From assembly GCA_035411585.1 (NCBI GenBank), contig DAONTI010000025.1:1-64000 (forward strand): DNA of 64,000 nucleotides, written 5' to 3'. A program made the position numbers and the translations under genes. The stretch comes from MWDV01 sp002070715 (lineage in GTDB: Bacteria > Verrucomicrobiota > Verrucomicrobiia > Limisphaerales > MWDV01). Positions 1 to 7,950 of this stretch are shown here, in pieces. Numbering within the stretch: the first letter of the stretch is position 1; each line of letters begins with the position of its first letter. The notes under the pieces are model-generated. The model saw only the letters and a list, made by a program, of their open reading frames with translations. It did no database searches and had not been told where the DNA came from.

Positions 1-99
1 CGCCCACACTCTGCCAATTCCATCTCTCCTTACCCACCGAAAACGTCAGAGAACCATTTTCCCAGCGGCTTCATGAGTTTATAATCGTTTTCCAGCCGG

Positions 100-1122
100 G
101 TGGCCCCTATCCTCTTGCCCATGTTCTGGCTTGGCACGATCAAACAGCAATTTGCCCTTCCCGTCCTCGCAGCGGGGATTGCGCTCTCCAGTCACGGCGC
201 GGAGCGTCCTCCGGATCGCCCGGCAGCGGCCCAATCCAGCCAGCCAACGTATCGTAATCCGTTGCTTCCCGGCGCAACGATGGCGGACCCGCACGTTATC
301 CGCGTGAACGACCTTTATTATCTCTACGCCACCACGCATACGCGGGGCTACGATGTTTATACGAGCCCCGATTTGGTGAACTGGACCAACCGCGGACTGG
401 CGTTTGATGATCCCCGGCGGGGGGTTTGGGCGCCGGATGTGTTTCACCACCGGCGCGGTGACGGAAAGTTTTATCTCTATTACACCGACAGCGCAGCCGG
501 CCAGCGCCCCGGCGGGCCGAAGAAACAGATTGGCGTGGCGGTGGCGGACAGTCCTTTGGGGCCGTTTGTGGATCATGCGGTCCTGGTCACCAACGCGATT
601 GACGCGCACGTGTTCCAAGACGACGACGGCGCCCTGTATTTTTACTACGCGGACTTGGAAAAAGGTTTCAAAATCCGCGGCCAGCGCATGACGGATCCGC
701 TGACGCCGCGCGGCGAGGCCAAAATTCTTCTTCACCCGACCGATCCCTGGGAAAAGGCCAGTGGCCACGTAACCGAGGGTCCCTGGATGCTCAAGCATCA
801 GGGGGTGTATTATCTGATGTATTCGGGATCCGGCGCGGATTCACCGCATTACGCAATCGGTTATGCCACCGCCCCATCACCGCTGGGGCCCTTCACAAAA
901 TTTGCGGGCAACCCCATTGTGCGGCGGGGCGGCAACGTGTTCGGTCCGGGACATCATTGCGTAGTCGCCGGTCCAGACGGCCGGTTGTGGATGGTGTATC
1001 ACCAGAAAGCGAACGAGGGCATCAACTGGGAACGTTTCCTCGCGATTGATCCGTTGTGGTTTGACGAGCACGGCGTGATTCGGGCGAAAACCACACGCGG
1101 GGCGGAGGCACCGGCACCGTAA
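100..1122 (+). CDS. Secreted glycoside hydrolase family 43 protein
   Basis: The protein of 340 residues has a hydrophobic N-terminus that could act as an export signal, followed by a five-bladed propeller-type GH43 domain from about residue 48. The three expected catalytic acids are visible: Asp63 in MADPHVIR (base), Asp168 in the IDAHVFQDDDG signature (pKa modulator) and Glu226 in HVTEGPWM (acid). WAPD near residue 111 is also typical. The family hydrolyses arabinose- or xylose-containing polysaccharides; the exact substrate cannot be read from sequence. The start is GTG at 100, with an in-frame ATG at 121 that may be the real one. The 99 bases before it hold no recognisable gene. Confidence 0.88.
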   Translation: MAPILLPMFWLGTIKQQFALPVLAAGIALSSHGAERPPDRPAAAQSSQPTYRNPLLPGATMADPHVIRVNDLYYLYATTHTRGYDVYTSPDLVNWTNRGLAFDDPRRGVWAPDVFHHRRGDGKFYLYYTDSAAGQRPGGPKKQIGVAVADSPLGPFVDHAVLVTNAIDAHVFQDDDGALYFYYADLEKGFKIRGQRMTDPLTPRGEAKILLHPTDPWEKASGHVTEGPWMLKHQGVYYLMYSGSGADSPHYAIGYATAPSPLGPFTKFAGNPIVRRGGNVFGPGHHCVVAGPDGRLWMVYHQKANEGINWERFLAIDPLWFDEHGVIRAKTTRGAEAPAP

Positions 1123-1173
1123 ACGGCGCCCCGAAAACTCAACTGCGGGATCGTTCCCAGCAGCGGCGGCGGG

Positions 1174-2571
1174 TCACCGCTGTAATTGTTTTTCGAGGTA
1201 GTGAACCACTTGCCGGACGTTGGCATCCACTTCCATGCGATCCTTCACCAACCGGCACGCATGCAGGACAGTGCCATGGTCGCGTCCGCCAAAGGCTTCG
1301 CCGATGGCACTGAGCGAATTCTCGGTCATCTGCCGTGAAAGGAACATGGCCACCTGCCGCGGAAAGGCGATGTTTTCCGGGCGCCGTTTGCTGGTCATGT
1401 CCGCCAGGCGAATGTCGAAATGTTCGGCCACCTTTTTCTGGATGGTTTCGATGTTGATGGAAAAACGACCTTCCTCGTGCAGAATCTCGCGGAGCAAACC
1501 TTCAACAACTTCGATGGTAAGCTGCTTGCCGGTGAGCGAGGCGAAAGACGCCACCCGGATGAGGGCGCCCTCGAGCCGGCGAATGTTGCTGCGAATACGG
1601 TGCGCGAGAAAATTGACGATTTCATCCGGCAACTGAACGCGCATCAACTCGGCCTTCTTCTTCAGAATGGCGAGCCGGATCTCCACATCGGGCGGTTGCA
1701 AATCGGTGACCAGCCCCCATTCAAAGCGGGAAACAAGCCGGTTCTCAAGATTTTGAATCTCGCTGGCGGGCCGGTCGCAGGTCAGCACAATTTGTTTATG
1801 CGCCTCGTGGAGGGCATTGAACGTGTGGAAAAACTCCTCTTGAATGCGTTCCTTGCCAGCGAGGAACTGGATGTCGTCAATCAACAGCACATCCGTCTGA
1901 CGGTAGCGTTTGCGAAACTTGACGAGCTGGCTGTTTTGAATGGCGTCAATGTATTCGTTGGTGAATTTTTCCGACGAAACATAAGCGACGCGGGCGCCTT
2001 TCTTGTGGTGGGCGACATGCTGCCCGATGGCATGCAGCAAGTGGGTTTTACCCAAACCGACTCCCCCGTAAAGAAAGAGCGGATTATAGGATTTGCCCGG
2101 TGCTTGAGCCACCGCCAGCGCGGCCGCGTAAGCGAAGTTGTTGTTGTTACCAACCACGAACGACTCGAACGTGTTCTTGGGATTGAACAGGGCCTCGGGC
2201 AACGGGGCCGCCTTGGCAGCGGCAGTGTTGTTGGTCATCCTTGAGCGAGACGGAGGCGAAGCAGACGGCACCGCGGCAGCGGGGGTGGCAATCTGAAATT
2301 GGATCTGCCATTGCCGGCCAGACACCGCTGCCAACACTTCTTGCAGCAGACTGAGATAATTGTCCTTGATCCACACTTCACAGAAGTCGTTGGCCACCCC
2401 CAAAACAAGGGCATCCCCCTCGCCGCCCGCTGCGCGCAAAGGCGCAAACCAGAGCTGATAAATATCCGGGCTTAACAATGTTTGCAACTGCTGCTGTGCG
2501 GCATTCCAAACCTGCTCTGCGGAAGCTTTTGTGTTCACTTTACGCACCAAATCCACCCGTATTTCGGACAT
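1174..2571 (-). CDS. dnaA: Chromosomal replication initiator protein DnaA
   Basis: DnaA (465 residues, normal length) binds DnaA boxes and melts the replication origin. An N-terminal interaction domain (about 1-90) is followed by a Pro/Ala/Ser linker. The AAA+ domain has Walker A GGVGLGKT at 169-176 and Walker B LLIDD at 229-233. The C-terminal domain carries the DNA-binding signature GGRDHGTVLHA. The ATG at 2571 is the only sensible start. dnaN is not next door: it lies 29 kb away at 31907-33016, unlike the common dnaA-dnaN operon. The upstream intergenic stretch is AT-rich and carries a DnaA box. Confidence 0.98.
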   Translation of the reverse strand: MSEIRVDLVRKVNTKASAEQVWNAAQQQLQTLLSPDIYQLWFAPLRAAGGEGDALVLGVANDFCEVWIKDNYLSLLQEVLAAVSGRQWQIQFQIATPAAAVPSASPPSRSRMTNNTAAAKAAPLPEALFNPKNTFESFVVGNNNNFAYAAALAVAQAPGKSYNPLFLYGGVGLGKTHLLHAIGQHVAHHKKGARVAYVSSEKFTNEYIDAIQNSQLVKFRKRYRQTDVLLIDDIQFLAGKERIQEEFFHTFNALHEAHKQIVLTCDRPASEIQNLENRLVSRFEWGLVTDLQPPDVEIRLAILKKKAELMRVQLPDEIVNFLAHRIRSNIRRLEGALIRVASFASLTGKQLTIEVVEGLLREILHEEGRFSINIETIQKKVAEHFDIRLADMTSKRRPENIAFPRQVAMFLSRQMTENSLSAIGEAFGGRDHGTVLHACRLVKDRMEVDANVRQVVHYLEKQLQR

Positions 2572-2689
2572 TTATTCACTTTGCCTTGCGCCACCACTTT
2601 AACCCCATCAACCGATGGATTGTCTCACACCCACCGGCGGTTCGGCCAATAAAATCGCGGTTCACCAATAAAAAGCATGGGCCAAAACG

Positions 2690-2875
2690 GGTTTATATTG
2701 TTTGTAACTATCTGATTATCAAAAACTTAAAATACGACCAAACAAGTTTCATCCCCGACTGGTTTCAACGTGTGTATCCAGATCGAGTGTTTAACCAACT
2801 TGCACAGGCGTTTTAGAGGATGCGGCGCGTTCTGGCGAGGACAACATATTAACTTTTGTTCACTAGTTATTCACA
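2690..2875. other. Candidate replication origin region upstream of dnaA
   Basis: The 514-base gap between dnaA and glnB has no convincing gene. It contains an AT-rich block (about 2690-2755), an exact TTATTCACA DnaA box at 2867-2875, and weaker relatives (TGTGTATCC at 2771 on the opposite strand, TTGTTCACT at 2856). A loose minus-strand promoter for dnaA, TTGATA at 2717-2722 and TATAAA at 2692-2697 with a 19-base spacer, lies inside the AT-rich block. Position next to dnaA favours an origin. Only one box is a full match, and the gap upstream of dnaN also holds near-matches, so the call is tentative. Confidence 0.4.
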
Positions 2876-3085
2876 GGCTGTTTTGCGCCTTTTTGGTGCC
2901 CGGTTTCAGGCTCAGAAAATTCGCGAATCCCAAGGGGTTCCAGCGGGTCAACGGTCGCGCCGCCGGATGCCAAAGAACGCTTTTTCAATTACCTGATGGT
3001 TACTGAAATCCAGCCCGCAGTCAGCATCATCGTACCGGTGAAATTCTTTTGCCGTTGCCGCAGGAGGCCCCGCAGAATGGGCGAT

Positions 3086-3424
3086 TTACACCGCTTGTTC
3101 GCCCATCTCCTCGGTGCGAATGCGCACGGCGTTATCAATCGGACTGACAAAAACCTTGCCATCGCCGATCTTGCCCGTGCGGGCGGCTTTGACAATGGCC
3201 TCCACCGCGCCGGCCACCATGTTTTCCGGCAGGACGACCTCAATTTTTATCTTGGGCAGAAAATCCACCGTGTATTCGCTGCCCCGGTAAATTTCGGTGT
3301 GCCCCTTTTGCCGGCCAAAGCCTTTGACCTCGGATACGGTCATGCCTTGGACGCCCAAGGCCGACAACGCGTCCTTCACATCTTCCAGTTTGAACGGCTT
3401 GATGATCGCCTCGACTTTCTTCAT
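3086..3424 (-). CDS. glnB: Nitrogen regulatory protein PII
   Basis: A PII signal protein of 112 residues, the standard length, starting at MKKVEAIIKP. PII trimers sense ATP/ADP and 2-oxoglutarate and control ammonium transport and glutamine synthesis. Tyr51, the uridylylation residue of the T-loop, is present in RGSEYTVDF, and the C-terminal signature TGKIGDGKVFV is intact. The longer open frame extending to 3619 has a composition unlike PII and is rejected as the start. No amtB, glnA or glnD gene lies beside it, so it is an isolated copy divergent from apgM. Confidence 0.96.
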   Translation of the reverse strand: MKKVEAIIKPFKLEDVKDALSALGVQGMTVSEVKGFGRQKGHTEIYRGSEYTVDFLPKIKIEVVLPENMVAGAVEAIVKAARTGKIGDGKVFVSPIDNAVRIRTEEMGEQAV

Positions 3425-3636
3425 AAAATCAATTGCTTTGTGCCCGCCATAGTAACCACGCCGTCCTGCGTGTAAACGGCAATGTTCCAACCGGCCCCTT
3501 CCCGCGGATCGCGGAAGAAGCCGTTCGCACCGCAAGCGGAATTCCCATTGACGCTGGGGCGGGCCCACTCGCAAGATGCGCGTAAGGCGTGGTGGCATTG
3601 GGCTGCTGCGCTTTTTCACTAAGCAAGAAATTGAAC

Positions 3637-4860
3637 ATGAAACTGGACTCGCTGTATTCGGAACTGACGTTGAAAACGAACGCCAAACTGGCGTTATTGG
3701 TCATGGATGGGCTGGGCGACATTGCCACAGCGGCGCAAGGCCGGCTCACGCCCCTGGAAGCGGCCCGCACCCCGCATCTCGATGCGTTGGCCAAGGAATC
3801 CGCCCAAGGGCGCATGATTCCAGTCGCCCCCGGCATCACCCCGGGTAGCGGACCGGGACATCTCGGGCTGTTTGGTTATGACCCGCTGGAGTACCAAGTG
3901 GGTCGCGGCGTTATTGAAGCACTCGGTTTGGGGGTGGAACTCAAGCCCGGGGATGTCTGCGCCCGCGCCAACTTCGCCACGCTCGACGCCAAAGGCGTGG
4001 TCACCGACCGACGCGCCGGACGCATTCCCACCGAGACCTGCGAACGATTGTGCGCCCGGCTGGCTGCGAAGATTAAAAAAATCGGAGACACGCAGGTCAT
4101 CATCAAAGCCGGCAAGGAACATCGGTTCGTCGTTGTTTTCCGAGGCAAAGGATTGGCCGGTCCACTGACGGACGCCGATCCCAACCGCGAAGGCTTCGCC
4201 ATTCCCACCGTCAAACCGCGCGATCCCAAAAACGCGAAGCAGAAGAAGATGGCCAAGCTCATTGCCGACTTTTACCAAGCGGCGCTGCCGTTGCTTGCGA
4301 AGGAAAAGCCCGCCAATGGCTTTCTCATGCGCGGCATCGCCCATCAACCGGATATTCCGCTGTTTGCGGATCGTTACCAGCTCAAGCCGGCGTGTCTGGC
4401 GGTGTATCCGATGTACAAAGGGCTCGCTCAACTCGTCGGCATGACGAAGCTTGAGGGTCCGCAGACCATCCAGGAGCAATTCGAGCGCTACGTGCGGGAA
4501 TACGACAACTACGGATTCTTTTTCATCCATTTCAAATACACCGACAAAGCCGGCGAGGACGGAAATTTTGAAGCGAAGAAGCAAGCCATCGAAGCCTTCG
4601 ACGCGGCGCTGCCGATTCTGCTGGCGAAAAAACCCGACGTCATTGCGATCACGGGCGATCACTCGACGCCGTGCGCCGTGAAAGGACATTCGTGGCATCC
4701 CCAACCGGTCTTGCTGCACTCCGCGGTGAGTGGCACGGATAAACTGGAACGCTTCACCGAAACCGGTGCGAACCTCGGCTCGCTGGGTCTCTTTGAAGCG
4801 AAATTTTTAATCCGCTGGATGCAGGCGAACGCCCGCATGTTTGACAAGTTCGGCGCGTGA
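3637..4860 (+). CDS. apgM: 2,3-bisphosphoglycerate-independent phosphoglycerate mutase, archaeal type (ApgM)
   Basis: This enzyme interconverts 3- and 2-phosphoglycerate in glycolysis and belongs to the alkaline-phosphatase superfamily. The 407-residue protein shows the metal Asp24 in LVMDGLGD, the phospho-acceptor Ser71 in TPGSGPGHLGLFGYDP, and the metal-binding ITGDHSTP motif in the C-terminal half. It resembles the archaeal ApgM form rather than the longer bacterial GpmI. ATG at 3637 is preferred; the frame upstream to 3589 is not family-like. gapA, another glycolysis gene, lies at 35.2 kb on the other strand. A GC hairpin with a T-run follows the stop. Confidence 0.95.
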   Translation: MKLDSLYSELTLKTNAKLALLVMDGLGDIATAAQGRLTPLEAARTPHLDALAKESAQGRMIPVAPGITPGSGPGHLGLFGYDPLEYQVGRGVIEALGLGVELKPGDVCARANFATLDAKGVVTDRRAGRIPTETCERLCARLAAKIKKIGDTQVIIKAGKEHRFVVVFRGKGLAGPLTDADPNREGFAIPTVKPRDPKNAKQKKMAKLIADFYQAALPLLAKEKPANGFLMRGIAHQPDIPLFADRYQLKPACLAVYPMYKGLAQLVGMTKLEGPQTIQEQFERYVREYDNYGFFFIHFKYTDKAGEDGNFEAKKQAIEAFDAALPILLAKKPDVIAITGDHSTPCAVKGHSWHPQPVLLHSAVSGTDKLERFTETGANLGSLGLFEAKFLIRWMQANARMFDKFGA

Positions 4861-4880
4861 AATTTTTTTACGGCGATAAA

Positions 4881-4930
4881 AAAAGTGCGCGTCAATGAAA
4901 AAAAAGTTTGCATGCGCGCGTTTTTATTCT
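4881..4930 (+). terminator. Likely intrinsic terminator after apgM
   Basis: AAAAGTGCGCG (4881-4891) can pair with CGCGCGTTTTT (4915-4925) through five GC pairs, two G-T wobbles and four A-T pairs, and it is followed by more T residues. The loop of 23 bases is long, so the call is moderate. The A-run on the left arm would also provide a T-run on the minus strand. Confidence 0.5.
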
Positions 4931-5012
4931 ACAAACGAGCGAAACAGATCATGGCGCTGCTAATTTGCCAGAGTCAGTTGCTGTATTCCCACACAGAAGG
5001 GAGGTGATTCGC

Positions 5013-5096
5013 GTGGCCGTAAAGAAAGCCAAGAAAAAAGCTGCAAAGAAAGCTGTAAAGAAGGTTGCAAAGAAAGCTGCAAAGAAGAAGAAGTAA
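5013..5096 (+). CDS. 27-residue lysine/alanine/valine-rich basic peptide (histone H1 tail-like)
   Basis: A GTG codon at 5013 is preceded by AAGGGAGGTGATT (4998-5010). This is an almost complete complement of the 16S rRNA 3' end at ideal spacing, and one of the strongest ribosome-binding sites I noticed in the window. The reading frame encodes only Met, Ala, Val and Lys (16 Lys of 27) in KKA/KKV steps and ends at TAA 5094. An intrinsic terminator begins 13 bases later. The composition resembles the tails of bacterial H1-like proteins (Hc1, HU-type extensions), so nucleic-acid binding is the natural guess, but no globular domain exists. It is too short for most gene finders. A longer upstream in-frame start (4908) lacks a ribosome-binding site. 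Confidence 0.72.
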   Translation: MAVKKAKKKAAKKAVKKVAKKAAKKKK

Positions 5097-5109
5097 CCTA
5101 AGCAATACA

Positions 5110-5163
5110 CCAGGATGGCAAGCGCGGTCACGGTAATCGGTTTCCCATCCTGGTTTTGTTTTC
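5110..5163 (+). terminator. Intrinsic terminator after the Lys-rich peptide gene
   Basis: Perfect 9-bp arms, CCAGGATGG (5110-5118) and CCATCCTGG (5145-5153), enclose 26 bases and are followed by TTTTGTTTT. It separates the micro-peptide gene from the exonuclease gene that starts at 5179. Confidence 0.8.
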
Positions 5164-5178
5164 AGTCCCCACTTTTCC

Positions 5179-5898
5179 ATGGCGCAACTCGTTTTCGATA
5201 TTGAAACCTCCGCCCTGCCACTCGAAAACTTCGACGAAGTTCAGCAGGAATATCTGTTCCGGGAAGCCGAGAAGCTTGCGGATGAACCCGCCCGCGCCAC
5301 CCGGCGCGATGAAATCCTCCGCCAATTCAATCTCTGGCCGTTCACCGCGCAAGTCGTCTGCATCGCCATGCTCAACGCCGAATCCCTGCGCGGCCAGGTG
5401 CTGTTCACCGCCGATGACTTCGAAGAAAACGCCGCCGAGGGCGGCCCGGTGGAATTCGTGCCGTGCATGGATGAAGTGGAACTGCTCACGGCGTTTTGGG
5501 GCGTGGCAAAGCATTACGATGAAATCATCACCTTCAACGGTCGCGGTTTTGATGTGCCCTTCCTGTATCTACGCTCTGCGCTGTTGAATGTCGCCATCAC
5601 CAAGAAAAACTGGCTCGGCTACCGGTTTACCACGGAACCGCATTGTGATCTGGCGGAGCAATTCACCTTTTACGGGGTCAGCGGGCGCGAGGGCGCGGCA
5701 CGGCGTTTCAACCTGGATTTCTACTGCAAAGCCTTCGGCATTGACTCGCCCAAGAGCCAGGGCGTGACGGGCATGGACATCAACTCGCTGCTGGCCGAGG
5801 GAAGATACCGCGACATCGCCGAGTATTGTCTGCGCGACGTGCGCGCAACGGTGGAACTTTACCACCTCTGGAAAACCCGGCTGGCCGGAATTAAGTGA
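5179..5898 (+). CDS. Predicted 3'-5' exonuclease, PolB-like RNase H fold (DEDDy type)
   Basis: The 239-residue protein begins with the exonuclease I motif VFDIETS and has motif II as ITFNGRGFDVPFL and motif III as YCLRDVRAT with the Tyr (YC) typical of DEDDy enzymes. This is the family of stand-alone exonucleases related to the proofreading domain of family B DNA polymerases (Pfam DNA_pol_B_exo2). The expected role is 3'-5' degradation or trimming of DNA; the real substrate is unknown. Its stop overlaps the GTG start of the next gene by four bases (GTGA), so the two are probably translationally coupled. Confidence 0.88.
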   Translation: MAQLVFDIETSALPLENFDEVQQEYLFREAEKLADEPARATRRDEILRQFNLWPFTAQVVCIAMLNAESLRGQVLFTADDFEENAAEGGPVEFVPCMDEVELLTAFWGVAKHYDEIITFNGRGFDVPFLYLRSALLNVAITKKNWLGYRFTTEPHCDLAEQFTFYGVSGREGAARRFNLDFYCKAFGIDSPKSQGVTGMDINSLLAEGRYRDIAEYCLRDVRATVELYHLWKTRLAGIK

Positions 5899-6617
5899 AG
5901 TCCGAAAACCGCCGATCCCAAGCCCCCGACGCCGGGACGCTGGTCTGTTTTGCCCTAGCCGAAGAAGCGGCCCCGTTTCGAAAACGGATTAAGAACCGCA
6001 GGGATATTTCCGTTTTAATTACCGGCATGGGCCAGCAGAACGCCCGAGCCGCCTTGGACCGGGTTTTGGCCGCCGCTCTTGGTAGCCGCCATCGTCAGAC
6101 AGCGGGTTCCTCGCCTAACGACACTCTCACGAGCGCGACAACGGTGTTCACGTGCGGTTTTGCGGGTGGATTAAATCCAGCACTGGCGCCGGGCGACGTG
6201 CTTTTTGAAACGACCGACGATGTTCTCCGGAAAAAACTCCGGACCGCCGGAGCCAAGCCGGCGAAGTTTCATTGTTCCGCACGGATTGCCGTGACGGCTG
6301 CGGAAAAGGCTGAACTGCGGCGGATCACCAGCGCGGATGCGGTGGAGATGGAATCGGGAGTCATCCACACGCTTTGCCATGAACGCGGTTTGGTAGTCGC
6401 CACGGTGCGAGTCATCTCCGATACGACGGCGGAGGATTTACCCCTCGATTTCAATCAATTTACCCACCCGGATTTGCGTTTGGATTACTGGAAGCTGGCA
6501 GGTGTTCTCGCCCGATCTCCCGGCACGATCATCCCGTTGCTGCGCTTGCACAAAAAGTGCCGTCGGGCGGCGGAACGCCTGGCCCTCGTTCTTGAAACCG
6601 CCCTCCGCCAGAGTTGA
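5895..6617 (+). CDS. Nucleoside phosphorylase / nucleosidase family protein (MTA/SAH nucleosidase- or HpnG-like)
   Basis: The 240-residue protein has the phosphorylase fold motifs LVCFALAEEAAPF at the N-terminus, CGFAGGLNPALAPGDVL in the middle, and the nucleoside-binding segment DAVEMESGVIHTLC. The family cleaves the N-glycosidic bond of purine nucleosides. One branch, HpnG, works in hopanoid side-chain synthesis by releasing adenine from adenosylhopane. A squalene/phytoene synthase gene lies immediately downstream, convergent, which makes HpnG-like function possible but unproven. The start is GTG overlapping the exonuclease stop. Confidence 0.8.
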   Translation: MKSENRRSQAPDAGTLVCFALAEEAAPFRKRIKNRRDISVLITGMGQQNARAALDRVLAAALGSRHRQTAGSSPNDTLTSATTVFTCGFAGGLNPALAPGDVLFETTDDVLRKKLRTAGAKPAKFHCSARIAVTAAEKAELRRITSADAVEMESGVIHTLCHERGLVVATVRVISDTTAEDLPLDFNQFTHPDLRLDYWKLAGVLARSPGTIIPLLRLHKKCRRAAERLALVLETALRQS

Positions 6618-6686
6618 ACCGGGATTCGCACGACGACTGGATTGTTCCCAGCCCGGAATGGCACACGGCCATGGGCGGCCGCATTT

Positions 6687-7556
6687 TCAAGAGGTGCCGT
6701 AGGCAGAAGTCTTGGCGCCCAACCGGTGACGCCACCAAGCGCCCATAATCAGGCCAAGCTTGTGCAGCCGGCTCAGCCGCACACGATCGGGAACGAACAC
6801 ATTAAATTGTCGTTGTTCCAACTTGCGGAGCAAACGCCAATAAACCGCGCCCATCAACTCCGCCGCAACCATCACCGGCCGATCCTCGGCTGGCAGCAAT
6901 TCGCGGGCGCGCTGGTAATGGCGTTTCGCTTCGGCAGCCGCGACGGCGGCGAGTGCGCGGTAACGAGAGGAATACGTGCCGCCCAAAATTTCCGCCTCGG
7001 TGACTTGGAAATGGTGCAACATATCCAGCGGCAGATAAATGCGGCCGCGTTGCGCGTCTTCCCAGACGTCGCGCAGGATGTTCGTCCATTGTAGCGCGTG
7101 TCCAAGCTGGACGGCGTAATCCGCCGATTGGGGATGCCGGGCGCCAAAGATACGGATACTTAACAGACCAACCGCGGCGGCCACGCGATAGCAATACAAC
7201 TCCAGCTCAGCGGAATCCGCATAGCGCGATTTTTCCAAGTCCATTTCACAGCCTTGGAGGATTTCGTCCAGCAACGCGAACGGCAGATGGTATTCGCGAA
7301 TGACCGGCTGAAGTTCACGGATGACCGGCAGGGTGGTTGCGCCACCCGTGCAGGCCCGGCGCAGGTCATCCCGCCAGATGGCCAGTTGGGTGCGTCGCTG
7401 TTCGACGGGCACCGCGGGATCATCCGCGACATCGTCCACCTCGCGACAGAAAGCGTAAAGGGCGCACATGGCGTGCCGCCGGGGCCGGGGCAACAAGCAG
7501 AAGGCCAGCGCGAGATTGGAGGCGCTCCGGCGGGTGATGGCCCGGCTCTGTTGCAT
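6687..7556 (-). CDS. Squalene/phytoene synthase family protein (HpnD/HpnC-like)
   Basis: A 289-residue trans-isoprenyl diphosphate synthase that condenses two prenyl diphosphates head to head. Both Asp-rich Mg-binding motifs are present: CREVDDVADD (Asp41-Asp45) and NILRDVWEDAQRGRIYLP (Asp163-Asp167). It could make presqualene diphosphate/squalene for hopanoids or phytoene for carotenoids; sequence alone does not decide. It is the last gene of a minus-strand run, starting 7 bases after the small membrane protein gene. No squalene-hopene cyclase or desaturase is in the window. Confidence 0.92.
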   Translation of the reverse strand: MQQSRAITRRSASNLALAFCLLPRPRRHAMCALYAFCREVDDVADDPAVPVEQRRTQLAIWRDDLRRACTGGATTLPVIRELQPVIREYHLPFALLDEILQGCEMDLEKSRYADSAELELYCYRVAAAVGLLSIRIFGARHPQSADYAVQLGHALQWTNILRDVWEDAQRGRIYLPLDMLHHFQVTEAEILGGTYSSRYRALAAVAAAEAKRHYQRARELLPAEDRPVMVAAELMGAVYWRLLRKLEQRQFNVFVPDRVRLSRLHKLGLIMGAWWRHRLGAKTSAYGTS

Positions 7557-7563
7557 GGCGCCG

Positions 7564-7950
7564 CTAAGCGGTCGGCGGCGAAGACGGCGGCGGCGGCTCC
7601 GGCGGACGCAAGGGCGGCAAACCGCCGGTTTCCGCGAGCGTGGGATTGCGACGCCGCGACCGATGTTTTCGCCGTCGCCGACGCGGTTTCAGGGCGGCGA
7701 AAAAACCGACATCCTCATGCCGCGGATGCCGGTAACGCACCAGCACAGCGGGTTCCGTCTGTGCGTGACGGGAACGTCCACGCCGGCGTTTTCGCCGGGC
7801 CAGCACAGCCCACACAATCAACGCGGAGGCGAGCAAAATAACCACCCCCAGAATAATCAAACCATCCTTGATTTCCGGGGTCATCTCGGGAACAACGCCG
7901 CTGCCTGGGACCAGTTCCATGGAGGCCAAAATTATTGGGATGCGCCACAT
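7564..7950 (-). CDS. Small membrane protein with one TM helix and Arg/Pro-rich tail, unknown function
   Basis: This 128-residue protein has one strong hydrophobic helix (about residues 31-48) followed by a very basic cytoplasmic-type tail full of Arg and Lys and a C-terminus of repeated Pro and Ser. I do not recognise the family. The ATG follows the stop of the sigma-54 regulator directly (TGA ATG), with AAGGAAAAG as a ribosome-binding site inside the upstream gene, so it is co-translated with it. A second possible start is Met11. Its place between a sigma-54 regulator and a prenyl synthase gives no firm clue. Confidence 0.65.
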   Translation of the reverse strand: MWRIPIILASMELVPGSGVVPEMTPEIKDGLIILGVVILLASALIVWAVLARRKRRRGRSRHAQTEPAVLVRYRHPRHEDVGFFAALKPRRRRRKHRSRRRNPTLAETGGLPPLRPPEPPPPSSPPTA

